Positions 21,206-32,653 of a stretch of DNA of 64,000 nucleotides are shown piece after piece (positions within the stretch are counted from its first letter, which is position 1; every line of letters begins with the position of its first letter). This stretch comes from Chytridium lagenaria (lineage: Eukaryota; Chytridiomycota; Chytridiomycetes; Chytridiales; Chytridiaceae): positions 124,001 to 188,000 of the forward strand of contig JAHLKC010000016.1 of the NCBI GenBank assembly GCA_025449115.1, read 5' to 3'. A model generated the notes under the pieces. The model saw nothing but the letters and a program-made list of their open reading frames with translations. It searched no databases and was not told where the DNA came from. Made by a program: the position numbers and the translations under genes.

Positions 21206-22799
21206 TCAAAGTTGGTAAACAAACTCAGCCTCCTCCCTGGTGACAACAACACCGCTAGCCTCCTTCTTGGCAATCCTTTCATCTTTGGTGTTGTTCAAGT
21301 GAACCATGTAAGCCCTCAACGCCAACACCAGCACAATGTTGACAGCAGAGAACGCCGCAGCGCAGCGTGTCCCTTCCCATACCAAGGTCTATCCTCTGTA
21401 CGGTAAATCTGTCCAGAGATACCACCTCCAATGTTTCCAATACCAAGGACCGAGCGCGAGCGCCCTACCCGTGTGCGAGGCAATGTTGTTGGAGAGCCAT
21501 GCCCATCCGACGGGGAAGGCAACACCACCGAGGGATGCGAGGAAGAGGAGACCGTAGGCTTGGTTGGGGTCACGGACGACGGAGAGGGCGGCGAAACCGG
21601 CGAGGGAGAGGGCGGAACCGAGGATGATAAAGTAGGAACGGGTTTTAAAACGGTCAGAGAGGAAGGCGCCGATGATGGTGGCGATGGCGGAGAGGACAAA
21701 GGGGGGAGCGGAGAAGAGGTTGGCGTCGAGACCGGATTTGCCGAGACCGACGATGCTGGAGAAAGGAAGGGGTTAGTTTCTGGGCGGATGGGTTTGGTGA
21801 AGATATGGAAATGGGGCGGAGACTTACATTGTGGGAAGGAAGAGAGAGTAGGCGTATCCGGGGGTGATGGAGAGGAAGTTTGACAAGGCGAAAACCCAGA
21901 CGATGGGGTTTGCGAGGACCTTGAAGATCTCGGACTTTTCAAAGTGCTTCTCACCCCTGGTGGCAGCGTTCAACTTTAACCTGTTGACAGCAATATGTCT
22001 CTCTCTGTCAGTCATGAACTTTGCGGTGAGGGGTTCATCGGGCAACACAAAGTAGACGAGCACACCAATGAAGATGGTGGGACACCCTCAATGATAAGAC
22101 CCAACGCCAGGACGTGAGACCGAGCTTTCCCTCGAGACCAATTTGGATGGCATAGGCGAGGAGGGAGGAGAAGCGGTGGCGAGACCAGCTCCACCGAACC
22201 AGAGGGCGATGCGGGAGGCGAGTTCCTCACGACGGTACCAGAAGGAACAGTAGTAGGAGATACCGGGGACGAGACCAGCTTCGCAGAGACCGAGGAGGAG
22301 ACGGACGGCGAGGAGGCCGGCCAAGTTTTGGACACCACCGAGAGCGGTTGCGCAGATACCCCAGGTGAAGGCGATACGGGAGATCTGCAAAGGGGAATGT
22401 TTAGGAAGAGCGAATTGGACGATGACGAAAAAGACATAAAAGACTTACCCAGACTGAGGGGCTGGACCTGTTGAGGATGACGTTGGAGAATGGTTCGAAA
22501 AGACAGTAGGTGATGTAGAAGACGGACACGGCAATGTTGTAGTCATTCCCAGACATGCCCAAATCCCTCTCCATGTTTCCAAGACCTGTTCTGTTCAAAC
22601 CAATGACACGGGCGTTTCCAATGTTGACACGGTCAAGGAAGGAGAAGAGGTAGAGGATGAGACACATGGGGACGACGCGCATGTCAATCTTGCGGAGAAC
22701 GGCGCGTTCTTCTTCGACGGTCCAGTCTTGAACGATGGCTTCGTCGTCGGCCACTTTTTCGGTAGGGCGGATGGCAACCGCTTCTTTGCTGTCAGCCAT
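21206..22799 (-). CDS. MFS transporter, anion:cation symporter (ACS/DAL5-like) family
   Basis: This family imports organic anions such as allantoate, nicotinate or pantothenate with protons at the plasma membrane. The start at 22799 gives a cytosolic N-terminus, then EERAVLRKIDMRVVPMCLIL and FLDRVNIGNARVIG, which is the usual ACS entry into TM1. Further blocks are YNIAVSVFYITYCLFEPFSN, GLLAVRLLLGLCEAGLVPGI, SYYCSFWYRREELASRIALW, FGGAGLA, and after the central loop NPIVWVFALSNFLSITPGYA and SLFLPTM. The end, LNNTKDERIAKKEASGVVV followed by EEAEFVYQL, is a typical soluble C-terminus. Introns lie near 22386-22450 and 21760-21830. One-base slips near 22470, 22200 and in the 3' half move the frame. 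Substrate cannot be told from sequence. Confidence 0.85.
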
Positions 22800-23921
22800 A
22801 GTTACGTATGTATATAGAGAGAGAGGGAAGCGGAAGTGGTGGGAGGTTTATGAGGATTAAGCGTCAGAGAGGTAGGTGATAGAGGCTCGACGGATAAAAA
22901 GGAGAATAGGAAGGGACAGCGATGGGGGTTTTTATACTGAGTGGAGGTAGGGGTAATATGGTTTTCCGGAGAGGTAAGAATAAGGTTGTTTGGAAAGGAG
23001 CCATCATTATTACTGCCTAGCACCACCACCCCTCCATTTGCATGCAATTAAACATTCCACTATATCATCATCATGGGGTACCCTAGGTCACCCTTTTTTT
23101 TACTCTTTTTTTCCCCCTCTTATTTTAAATGTCTTTTTTTTTCTTTTTATATATGGATTTGGACTCTCGTGACCGCGTAAAGGTTATAGGGTAATAACGG
23201 GGTGCAGGTGCTTGAAACCACGTACCCTTCCTTGTATGCAGGTGTGCATGAAAACGGAAAGTGCCAAAAATGTCATTAGGGGAGAATTTAAAGGTTTTGT
23301 ATCACCGTGGTGTCGGGTGGACATGTTGCTGGAGATCTCTCTCGGCAAAATGAAATCGGAGTGACGGTGAGGTGGTACAATGTACTACAAGTCATTTCTT
23401 AATTATTAAAATTAAAATTAAATTTCTAATTCCATGATTCATCATTCCACCCATCACAAGACAAGGTGTTCTTGGAAATGATCTAATCAACTCCAGCGAG
23501 TCCATCTTGTTAATCTACGGTAAGTGGGTGTGAGGGAGGAATTCATTATAATTCACGTGCCGTATTTAAATATAAAAACTACGCACCCAGATTATCGTAA
23601 AATGTTATGGCATTCATTATACGAACCAATGGCAATGAATACATGCAATGGATAACAAGCAAGAAACGTGGCAAGGTGACGACACCTCAAGAAACCACGT
23701 GACTTGAACTATCATCTTCAGCACAAGGTGTGGCCTAGTATTACTGGTGACTACATGGATGAGGTCCGAGTGGGGGAGACCGTCAGTGTGTGAGTGAGAT
23801 TGGGTGGTCTGGTGTGGTTGATAGACGATAACGAGACGAAACACAAATTGCGCAATTCACAAAAGATTCTTGGAAATAGATTCCGTATTATTGTCATGAT
23901 GTAAAACACTCCCACCCTAGC
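22800..23921. other. Intergenic between divergent MFS3 and CHR1
   Basis: About 1.1 kb between divergent genes, so it should carry both promoters. It includes a GA-run leader next to MFS3 and homopolymer T tracts at 23090-23150. No gene or clear TATA box that I can support. Confidence 0.5.
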
Positions 23922-25748
23922 ATGCCAGCGACATTGGCGGATGCCGTCGTTGCGTCAACAGCCACCCCCATCGACATTCACAACGACGAGGGTATTGAAG
24001 AGGTTGTTGAACGGATGACGAACGTGCCAGCCTACTCGCACAACGTCCTCTTAGGGAAAGATTGTGGGAGGTCTTTGTAAATTACCTCCCTCTCTCTTGG
24101 ATAACCTTTGGCGGGCCTCAGGTAAGCATCCACATTTCCAACACCATCACTCCATCCTTCCTATAACATTCATTAACAAAATCTTCTGCCAGGCCCATAT
24201 CGCTCTTCTTTTCGACCTCTTTTGTCACCCGAAAGCGCTGGCTCTCTGAAAAGACCTTCGCCGACATCTTTGCCATCTCCAATGCTATTCCCGGCCCCGC
24301 AGGCACAAAACTCGCATTCACACTAGCCCTCGTTCGTGGTGGTCTCTTTTGCGGTCTCCTTGCATTTCTCATGTGGAGGTAGGCTTTCCTTTTCACTTAA
24401 CCATCTGTTGACGTCACCCATACCAGTATACCAGGTGGCGTTGTCATGTTCTTCTTTGGATACGGTGTCGGCCGCATCGGTGAATCCGGTATCCCGCTGT
24501 ATCTCAAGTATATTCAAAACGGTTTATCCTCTGTCGCCGTCGCCCTTGTCGCGCTCGCAGCGTATAAAATGGGATGCAAGATATTGACGGATAACACGGA
24601 CCGAGCGCTCGCCATCATAACGGCAGCGGTGGTAATCAACTTTACCAGTGTTGTGTGGGTGATTCCTGTGGCGATGGTTGTGGGTGGTATTGTGACGACG
24701 TTGGAGGATCGGATTGTGGCGTGGAGGGATGCGTGGAGAAGGAAGCGGGCGGAGGAGGCAGTGGTGATTACACAGACGGATGGGCATGTCTCGTATTCTA
24801 CGTTTTCGGGTGAAAACGTGACTACTCTTGCACCTGGAGAGGCGTCTCCGTCTACCCTTCGTCAACGACGAGCCAACACTGATGACTCAGAGGGTACGAG
24901 TTCGTCGTCTTCGCCGACGCCACCTCCTGCAGCTGCCATTCGAGAACCTGTGGAAACCAAGTTGACTGAAGTAGATAATCTGAACGTGAGCTACTCGCTT
25001 CGAGCCGGATTAATTGCCGTTGGCATTGCATTCCTTCTCCTCATTTTAGCGGTGGCTGTGAAATCATTCCCGGACCCTCCGCGAGCTGTTTCGGTGTTGT
25101 TCACGTTTTACTTTGTCGGTATGATTATCTTTGGCGGAGGCACTGTGGTGGTTCCCTTGCTTTACTCTTACGTTGTGACGCCCGGGTGGCTGTCAGACTC
25201 TGAGTTTCTTATCGGACTAGCGCTCACGAATGCCATGCCAGGTATACCTTTAAACTTCTTGAAAAACTGACAACACATATAGGACCTAACTTTAACTTTG
25301 CTGCTTATTGTGGTGCTCTGGCGTTGAGGGGAAGTTTCGGATCCTCAATTGTTGGGGGTACTTTTGCGTGGGTTGGGATCTACGCCTCAGGTATCCTCTT
25401 GATGGCAGGTATCCTCCCCATCTGGAAGCAATTCCGGGAGGTTACCAAAGTCAAAGTCGCGTTCAAAGTAAGAGCCATAACCCCCTTTTTGACCTTAATC
25501 TAAACGAAAACCAGGGTTTTAGTAGCGTTGCAGTCGGCCTTGTGTTTGTAGCGACGTATATATTGATTGAGAAGGCGATTTCGGAGGGGAAAAAGGGAAC
25601 GTCGTTGACAGCTTACCCGTTTTATGTGGCTGTGACAGGAATCTCGTTTGTGGTTGTCGAGTTTATGAGGGTGCCGGCGCCGTTGATGGTTGTTTTAGGA
25701 GGACTCATTGGGTTTGGGGAGTGGTTTATTTATGTGAGGAAGGTTTGA
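23922..25748 (+). CDS. Chromate transporter CHR1 (long form, two CHR domains)
   Basis: CHR-family proteins move chromate, often as efflux that gives resistance, with sulfate-like chemistry. The N-terminal domain shows YLPLSWITFGGPQ, an intron, AHIALLFDLF, FAISNAIPGPAGTKLAF and VVMFFFGYGVGRIGE; a charged Ser/Pro-rich linker follows (about 24760-24980); the second domain has FYFVGMIIFGGGTVVVPLLY, LIGLALTNAMPGPNFNFAAY and a closing membrane pair. Introns lie near 24121-24191, 24380-24426, 25240-25283 and 25467-25514. The first exon slips one base near 24043 (RPLRERLWEVFVNYL then continues) and there is one extra T near 24220. CHR2 follows 316 bases downstream in tandem, and a decayed relative is at 60.35 kb. 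Direction of transport is inferred. Confidence 0.9.
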
Positions 25749-26064
25749 AGGAAGGATCATCCATGCCTAGTATCTCTATTCCCCGTCTTATGAGAATGAT
25801 GGGCGATTTATATAGTACCGTTTCTGGTATCCTTGCGGGAATGCAAACCTTCCGAATGCGGATTTTGAACTCATAAAGATTCCATTGGAAACGATGTCAT
25901 CATTTGTGACACCAAAGTGCGTGCTTTGGCTAAGGTTAATTAGAGGATCAGGAAAAACAGCTAAAAATAAACAATCAATAAATCTAACCTTCCCCTCACT
26001 CGATCCTTCATCGTCCCCATCGTTCCATTGTCGCTTGTCATTGTACTGTACAAACGAACGATAG

Positions 26065-27889
26065 ATGACGACTTCCACAACCACAGGTGACGTTGAGAGG
26101 GCCATCTCTGCATCTGCTCCAACAGAAGAAAGGGTCCTCCTCGAACGACCCTTTTCCGAGCGTCTCAAAGAGGTTGTCATCAACTACCTTCCTCTCTCAT
26201 GGATCACCTTTGGAGGGCCACAGGTAAACCACTGCATCGTCAAAGTTGATACTCACAATCATTAAGGCCCATATCGCTCTTCTCTTTGATCTGTTTGTGA
26301 CAAGGAAGAAGTGGTTATCTGAAAAGATGTTTGCAGAGTTATTTGCAATGTCAAACGCTATGCCTGGACCAGCGAGCACGCAGCTTGCTTTCACTGTTGC
26401 ATTGGTAAGAGGAGGTGTTGCTTGTGGTATTATCGCCTTTTTGATTTGGAGGTGAGCTTCCCATGATCTTACGCTGCATCTCGTGATGACCTAACATACC
26501 CCGTTAGTGTTCCCGGTGGTCTCGTCATGACCTTTCTCGGCTACGGCGTTGGCCGTCTCGGCGCCGCTGGTATCCCCGTCTGGTTTAAGCGTGTCCAAAA
26601 CGGCCTCGCGGCCGTTGCCGTCTCCCTTGTAGCATTAGCGGCCTTTAAACTTGGCAGCAAGATTCTTGTCGACAAACTCTCAGTGGTCATGGCCATCATC
26701 GCTGCATCCATTGTGATCAACTTTTTGGACGTGATTTGGATTATCCCTACGATGATGGTTTTGGGAGGGATTGTGACGACTGTGGAGGATAATTGGGAGG
26801 TGATTGTAAAAAAGATCAAGGGGGGAAAGAAGGAGGATGGAGAGGATGTGAATCCTGCTAGTCGAGAGATTGCGGAACAGGTTATTGTTGGAAGCTCTTC
26901 GTCGCTTCAATTGTGACCGCCGTGCCAAGGAATGACAGCGAAACATCGAGTCTGAACTCCGTCAACGACCCAAGGCTCTACATCCACTGAAGACGCTGAA
27001 GACACTATCGAAGCCACCCCACAAACATCCCCACAACCGCAAGCCGCACCCATTGAGGAAGACCCAAGGACCCTCACCTCTACTTCACCTATTCCGTCCG
27101 CGCCGGTTTGATTCTCATCGCCGTCGCCATCCTTTTCCTCGTTGTAGCGGTCATCTTGAGATCGTTTGAAGCTATTCCACGGTCGTTGAACATTTTGGGG
27201 ACGTTTTACTTTGTGGGGATCATCATTTTTGGAGGTGGACCTGTGGTGGTGCCGTTGCTTTACTCTTATGTGGTGACGTCGGGATGGCTTTCGGATTCAG
27301 AGTTTTTGATTGGTTTGGCTGTTATTAACGCGATGCCTGGTAAGCTTTCAAATTTTTCGTTTACTTTAATAACGTTAACTTTCTTTGCTAAACTTTTTTT
27401 GCTTCTATTTACATGTCAAAGGTCCAAACTTCAACTTTGCCGCTTTCTGTGGCGCCCTTGCCATGCGTGACAATGTGGGCACATCCCTCGCTGGTGGAAC
27501 GCTCGCCTGGATCGGTATCTTCCTCCCCGGTCTCCTCCTCAAAGCCGCCATCCTTCCGTTATGGAAAGAATACCGTGGCATTCCCCGCGTCAAAGCAGCG
27601 TTCAAGGTAAGCGGCAACACATTGTATCCGCCCCTAACATTAACCAATCACACAGGGATTCAACAGCGTCGCTGTCGGTTTAGTCTTTGCGGCCACGTAC
27701 GTTTTATTCCAAAAAGCCATTTCGGATGGGGCGCTTGGACCCTCTTTGGGGATGTATCCTTTCTATGTGGCTGTGACGGGGGTGTCGTATGTGCTTGTGG
27801 AGCATCTTAAGGTCCCCGCACCGTATGTTGTTATTTTGGGGGGTGTTGTTGGAGCTGTTGAATGGGCTGTTACGAGGAATAGGGCGTAA
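26065..27889 (+). CDS. Chromate transporter CHR2 (long form, two CHR domains)
   Basis: Tandem paralogue of CHR1 with the same architecture and intron positions. The first domain has RPFSERLKEVVINYLPLSW, TFGGPQ, AHIALLFDLFVTRKKWLSEK, SNAMPGPASTQLAFTVAL and FLGYGVGRLGAAGIP; the second has FYFVGIIIFGGGPVVVPLLY, LIGLAVINAMPGPNFNFAAF and a final YPFYVAVTGVSYVLVEHL. Exons are roughly 26065-26223, 26267-26450, 26508-27339, 27421-27606 and 27657-27889. The linker between domains (26900-27090) changes frame, so its exact sequence is unsafe. CHR1 and CHR2 probably arose by local duplication; linkers have diverged most. Cellular location is presumably the plasma membrane or vacuole. Confidence 0.9.
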
Positions 27890-28346
27890 GATGTCTAGGG
27901 CTTTCTTTGGTGGTTGGGTTTTATACATTGACCCATTGTTGTTTCTATTTCGTTGTGGTTGTATGCTGAATCTTTTCGTTGGGTTTAAGAGGTTGTCAAT
28001 ATCTAAGCATGCGATTACTCACTTTAATTTCTTCAATGTTCGGCATCCCTCTGGTCTTTTGTCATCTTTAACTCATATTTCGCAAGTTTTGCTTTGCTTA
28101 GAGCCTCTTCCACCACTATACTTGTTCCATTTTTATACATTTTCATCACCGACACGTTGCAATTTTTTAAACGCTACGCGCGGTTAAAAATACATTGATC
28201 AAGAAGGAGGAGTGTGGACTTTATTTTCTTGGTCTATTTTTTGATGATGTGAACCATTTACACCGCTCAATCCAACACCGCCCAGTGGCTTCAGTCACAC
28301 AAGCTACCAAGTTCTCAATCCAAGTTTTACTCAAAGGACGAAAACG
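27890..28346. other. Intergenic
   Basis: Between CHR2 and the glycosidase-like gene. I see no supported feature. Confidence 0.4.
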
Positions 28347-31300
28347 ATGGGAAACACTTCCAGCGTCCATCACAACCCCATCCCCTCCTACACCCGAGCC
28401 GTCTTCATCCCCCCACAAACGCCCACGACCTCCCACTCGCCCTCCCCTCACGTCTGATCACCCTCCTCGGCAAAGTCGTTGAAGAAGTCGTCGATCTAAC
28501 GAATTCAAGCTCCGCCGTCATCCGCGAGTCCATCAAGTCGTATGAGGAGGATGCTGGGACGTTGATATTGGTTATTGGACGGAATGGATTCACGGAGGAG
28601 GTGATTGGGGTGGAGGAGGTGGAGATGTTGGGATCGGAGGGGTTTATGGTGAGGTCGAAAAGGGTGGGGGCGAAAGAGGGTGGAGCGACGGTTGTTGCGG
28701 TGGATGGGAAACAGTGGGAGGATCGACCGATTCCGAAAACGCAATTGAAGCCTAGAGTATGGAAGCATGGGAATCGAGGGTTGGCGTTTGGTGTATACGG
28801 TGAGGAATGGGTTGCCGTTTCTTTTGTTTGTCGTTTGACTCATTAGATTCAAAGCGGCACTGGAGGAGCTCGGTTTTGCATTCATGCATCCACTCGCACC
28901 ATCCATCCCTCCGTCAATGCCTATTCCTCACAACGCTCTCAACATCTCCACATCCCCACGTTGGACCCAATTCCGCGCGATCCATTACCACACCAACACC
29001 CACTGGAACTCACCTCCTTCCTCCAGGGATGGGGCGACACGGGACCCACAGATTCAGCGGGATGGGAGTCCCACCTCTCAGAATGGTCGATGGTCTGCGA
29101 ATGGCTTCTCGCGAACCGTCAAAACGGGTTTGAGTGGGCGATGCTTGAATCGAATAAATGGGGGGGTTTGGACGAAGTGAGGAGAGGATGGAGAGGTTGA
29201 AGAGGATTGTGGATGTGGGACATGGGTTTGGGGTTGCTGTTGGAGTGGATGTGCCGATTGCTTTTGCGCAGCAGCATTCGTTTAGGCTTTTGAGGAGGAG
29301 TGGGAGGAGTATGAAGAGGATTGAGGAGGAGAAGAAGGAGATTAGGGAGTCGTTGGATTGGATCATGAAGGCTGGGTTTGACTTTTTGGGACAGAGGTAT
29401 ACGTGAATTCGTTCCTCGCTCTTTACCACTTCATATGCGTCTTCAACTTAAAATCTTCACTTTACTGCCCCCTCCTGATCTTCCATGGCATCACCTTAAT
29501 AATTAGAACGGCACCTCAGAATTCACCCACGTCACCCCGCAACACATGCTAGAATGGATGAACTGCGCCGCAGACCACGCAGCTCTCACCTACAACATCC
29601 CCATGCACATGAAAATCCACTGTTCAACAGGTCAGGTCGCCGTCGGGTTTGTCGACGAACGCACCGGCGAAGACATCAATTACAACATGTTACCTTACTA
29701 CGCCTCTAATAATCTCGGGGTGTTACCACATACCGTTGAAACCTATTCGTTGGATGATCGTGAGTCATGTGGTTTTAAGATACATATTAATGTGTTTTAG
29801 CGGCACCTACGTATGGGAATCGGGATTTTGGGTATATGAGAGAGTATTTAAAGTGGGAGTTAAAGAATGGGAATCGATCGGTTGTGTTTTATCCAGAGAC
29901 TTCGTATTGGGTTAGGTAAAGAAGAAAAAAAATCTACGCTTCGCATGCCACCCTCATTAACTTGTTCCTCATAGCGTCGACATCGACGTCCCCCTCTTCC
30001 TCCCCCTCTACGCCGACCGTCGTCTCCACGATCTCCATCTCATCGCGACGGACGAAGACGCCTCCCCCACCCAAACCCGGATGGACGGGCAACTCATCTT
30101 CTCATCAGGTTGGGAATGGGGGTACTGGTTGAATGATGTGATTGCGGCACGTGCGTCGTGGGATCCGTTGTGGAGGCGGAGACGCCGAGAGAGAGGTTTA
30201 GGAGGGCGTTGAGACCGCTTGTGAAGGGGTTTGAGGGGAGTGCTGGGAGGAGGCTTTGGATGTGCTTGTGGAGTGGGTGGAGAGGCAGAGGGAGTTGATG
30301 ATTTTGGGGAAGGTGGAGGGGGTGGAGATGGGAGAGGATATGAGACAGAGGACAGGACATGGGTATTTGGAGGGATGGGGTGAGTTCGTCTCTGTGATCT
30401 TTCTTTTTCTTTAATTACCCCAAGCCTTTTCTCGTGTCTTTTTTCCCTAGTCCTTTCTCTTTTCACTTTACGAAATTCGTCGCGTTTTTACACATTTCCA
30501 CTTGATTTGACGCCATGTTTTACATACCACTTTAAATTATTTTCTTACCACTTCCCGTCCCATCAGACACCTGGGACGACGTCTCCAAACTCCTCGGCAA
30601 ACTCACCCAACCCGACCGCCTAGGTCTTATTGAATTCAAGCAAGGCGAAACCTGGCGCACCTGGTTCGCCAAAATCCGCAATCGCAAATCCATCCATTCC
30701 ATCGACTACCCCTCTCAAGTCGCTCCTCTCCTCCTCGCAATGCGTAACACCTTCTCCCAACTGGCTGATCGACCGAGAAGATTCAAGTACCACATCATTT
30801 GAAAGATTTATGGGATGATGTGAAGGATGCGGGTGAGTCTTCCGCGCGTTTTTTTTTGTGGGTTATTGATGTGGGGTAGGTAGGATGACGGCGCTTCGTG
30901 CAAAACACGTTCATTTGTTGTATGAGTATGTGTTTTCGTTGAAAAGGGGGGAGAAGGAGAAGAAGGGGGATGGGGATGTTGAACTTGCGAGAGCTGCTGT
31001 TGCGGTTGTGAGGGAAGCTCATACGGTTGTTGCGAGGCGGGAACCACGATAGTAAGAGAGTTTACATACCGTACATTTATTTAACGTTGTTTTTTTGGGT
31101 AGCCGCGTACCAGCGTCCAGGATCGCATCATGGACCAACCTGAACACCACAAACCCGACTGCATGTAAGTGTCAAAATTCCACTTTTTCATCAATCTCCA
31201 CTCTCTACGCCTTTCCTAACTGCGAAATCTTGACCTCACCATGAACACGCCATCAGATCCATTCACCTACCTCTGGACCGTCCACTCCCTCCACCTCTGG

Positions 31301-31527
31301 TGGCGTGACACCGCGCAAGCCCTCCTCCCCGATTTCTCCGTCACAAAGTACTCCTTCTGCAACATCATTGATCCAGTGGAAGTTGGATTGGGGATGGGAT
31401 GGTGTTACATACAGCCGAGACGGTGAGGAGGGTGTTGGAGAGGGTTGGGTTTGGGAAGGGGTATTTTAGGTTGGCTGAGAAGGAGCCGGTGTATCCTGAG
31501 GATATACCGCATTGGAGGGAACTATGA
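28347..31527 (+). CDS. Glycosidase-like protein of unclear family (alpha-glucuronidase/GH20-like N-domain)
   Basis: A multi-exon gene of about 800 codons. The start MGNTSSVHHNPIPSYTRAVF is followed by an alpha/beta region with VIGRNGFTEEVIGVEEVEML and WKHGNRGLAFGVYGFKAALE, ELGFAFMHPLAPSIP, which resembles the small N-terminal domain found before the TIM barrel in GH20 and GH67 enzymes. Then come RAIHYHTNTHW, LQGWGDTG, CEWLLANRQNGFEWAMLES, FTHVTPQHMLEWMN, HMKIHCSTG, LGVLPHTVETYSLDD, KNGNRSVVFYPETSYWV, DVPLFLPLYADRRLHDLH and a helical C-terminal part ending EDIPHWREL. Catalytic residues cannot be assigned. Several one-base slips (near 28400, 29030, 29170, 30170, 31390). The resemblance to a sugar-acid hydrolase is an inference from fold-like blocks only; no signal peptide is seen. 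Confidence 0.55.
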
Positions 31528-31977
31528 GTGATGGTGGGGGTTTGCTTCTTTTTGTTTTTTTGTGGATGGGATGGCATATACATACTGATTCCTGAATGCA
31601 TTATAATATAAATGGTCTTTGGGGGATGGACCAAAAGAAAAACGTATTTTTGATGACTGAAACACGCGGAATGAGCTAATAACTCATGCGACGCGTTTTG
31701 AGCGAAGAATCTGGGACTTAACGCGTTGGTGACCTGGAATGACTTCTGCGTCATGTGGCCCAGCAGTTGACGCTTGTGAGAAAACATTGATTATTTTCGA
31801 GTCAAATTGCGTCACGAAGGATCAACAACGATAAAAAAAATGTCTCCCCAGCTGTCAATTATAAAAAGAGGAGGCGCATCGTCAAAACTTCCCCACCAAA
31901 CAAGATTTCCATCACCAGCGTCCCGTGAATCACCCGTCACTTCCTACACCCATCAAGCACCAACAACTCAAGGCATC
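31528..31977. other. Intergenic with TATA-bearing promoter of the next gene
   Basis: A TATAAAAAG box near 31861-31869 lies about 115 bases before the ATG at 31978, supporting that start over the in-frame ATGs at 31807 and 31840. Confidence 0.45.
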
Positions 31978-32229
31978 ATGACCCGACCCAAAGAAATCCC
32001 TCACGACCGTCACCAACAGCGTCAAGGTGGAGACATCCGGGGTCCACTCAAGAAACAAGGTGGAGGAGCGCATAACTGGGGGACTGTTGAAGATGAGGAG
32101 GAGATGGTGTTGCAGGATACGTTGAATGAGGGGATGGCAGTGGGGAGGGAGGATGTGAAGCATGTGAGGGTTGTGAGTGAGGAGGAGTTTGAGAAAGTTA
32201 GGGAAGTTGGAGAAGTGATGGTGGGATGA
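31978..32229 (+). CDS. Small HABP4/Stm1-like conserved fungal protein
   Basis: An 83-residue, highly charged protein. The block RQGGDIRGPLKKQGGGAHNW with a following G and acidic stretch resembles the Gly-rich NWG motif of the HABP4/PAI-RBP1 (Stm1, SERBP1) family, whose members bind ribosomes or RNA. The N-terminus MTRPKEIPHDRHQQR and the acidic C-terminal helix VVSEEEFEKVREVGEVMVG are otherwise unremarkable. I chose the third in-frame ATG because a TATA box lies inside the longer frame. No intron. Fungi commonly encode such short proteins, but their role is not known to me. Confidence 0.6.
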   Translation: MTRPKEIPHDRHQQRQGGDIRGPLKKQGGGAHNWGTVEDEEEMVLQDTLNEGMAVGREDVKHVRVVSEEEFEKVREVGEVMVG

Positions 32230-32653
32230 TGGTGAATAAATATGTATATAGGTTGTTGGATAGGTTGGACGTTTACGTTTAGTTGTGTTTGATGGTTTGT
32301 GATTTTGTTCAATAGGTTTGCTAAACGACATCACCTTTCGGCTTTACTGTTGAGCACAATGAGAAGCATAAGATCATGCTAAACGTCATCGTGGTTTAGA
32401 CTTGATATTGCGGGTTCGGAATCGTTGAGACATCGTTACGATGCATTGCATAAAAACTCGAGTATATATCGTTATATTTATCTTTACGAACTTGTATGAG
32501 ATACATTCACAACAACGAGAAAACCACATGGCCTAAAAACAATGCCAGAAAAAAGAAACCGAGAGAGACAAGAAAGGAAGCGATTTAGGGGGGAAACTAC
32601 ATTATAGGTATTAAGGGGGTCGCGAATTGGAAGGAATTGACAGAAAGACGGCT
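32230..32653. other. Intergenic between convergent genes
   Basis: 3' flanks of the HABP4-like gene and the lipase. No feature supported. Confidence 0.4.
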
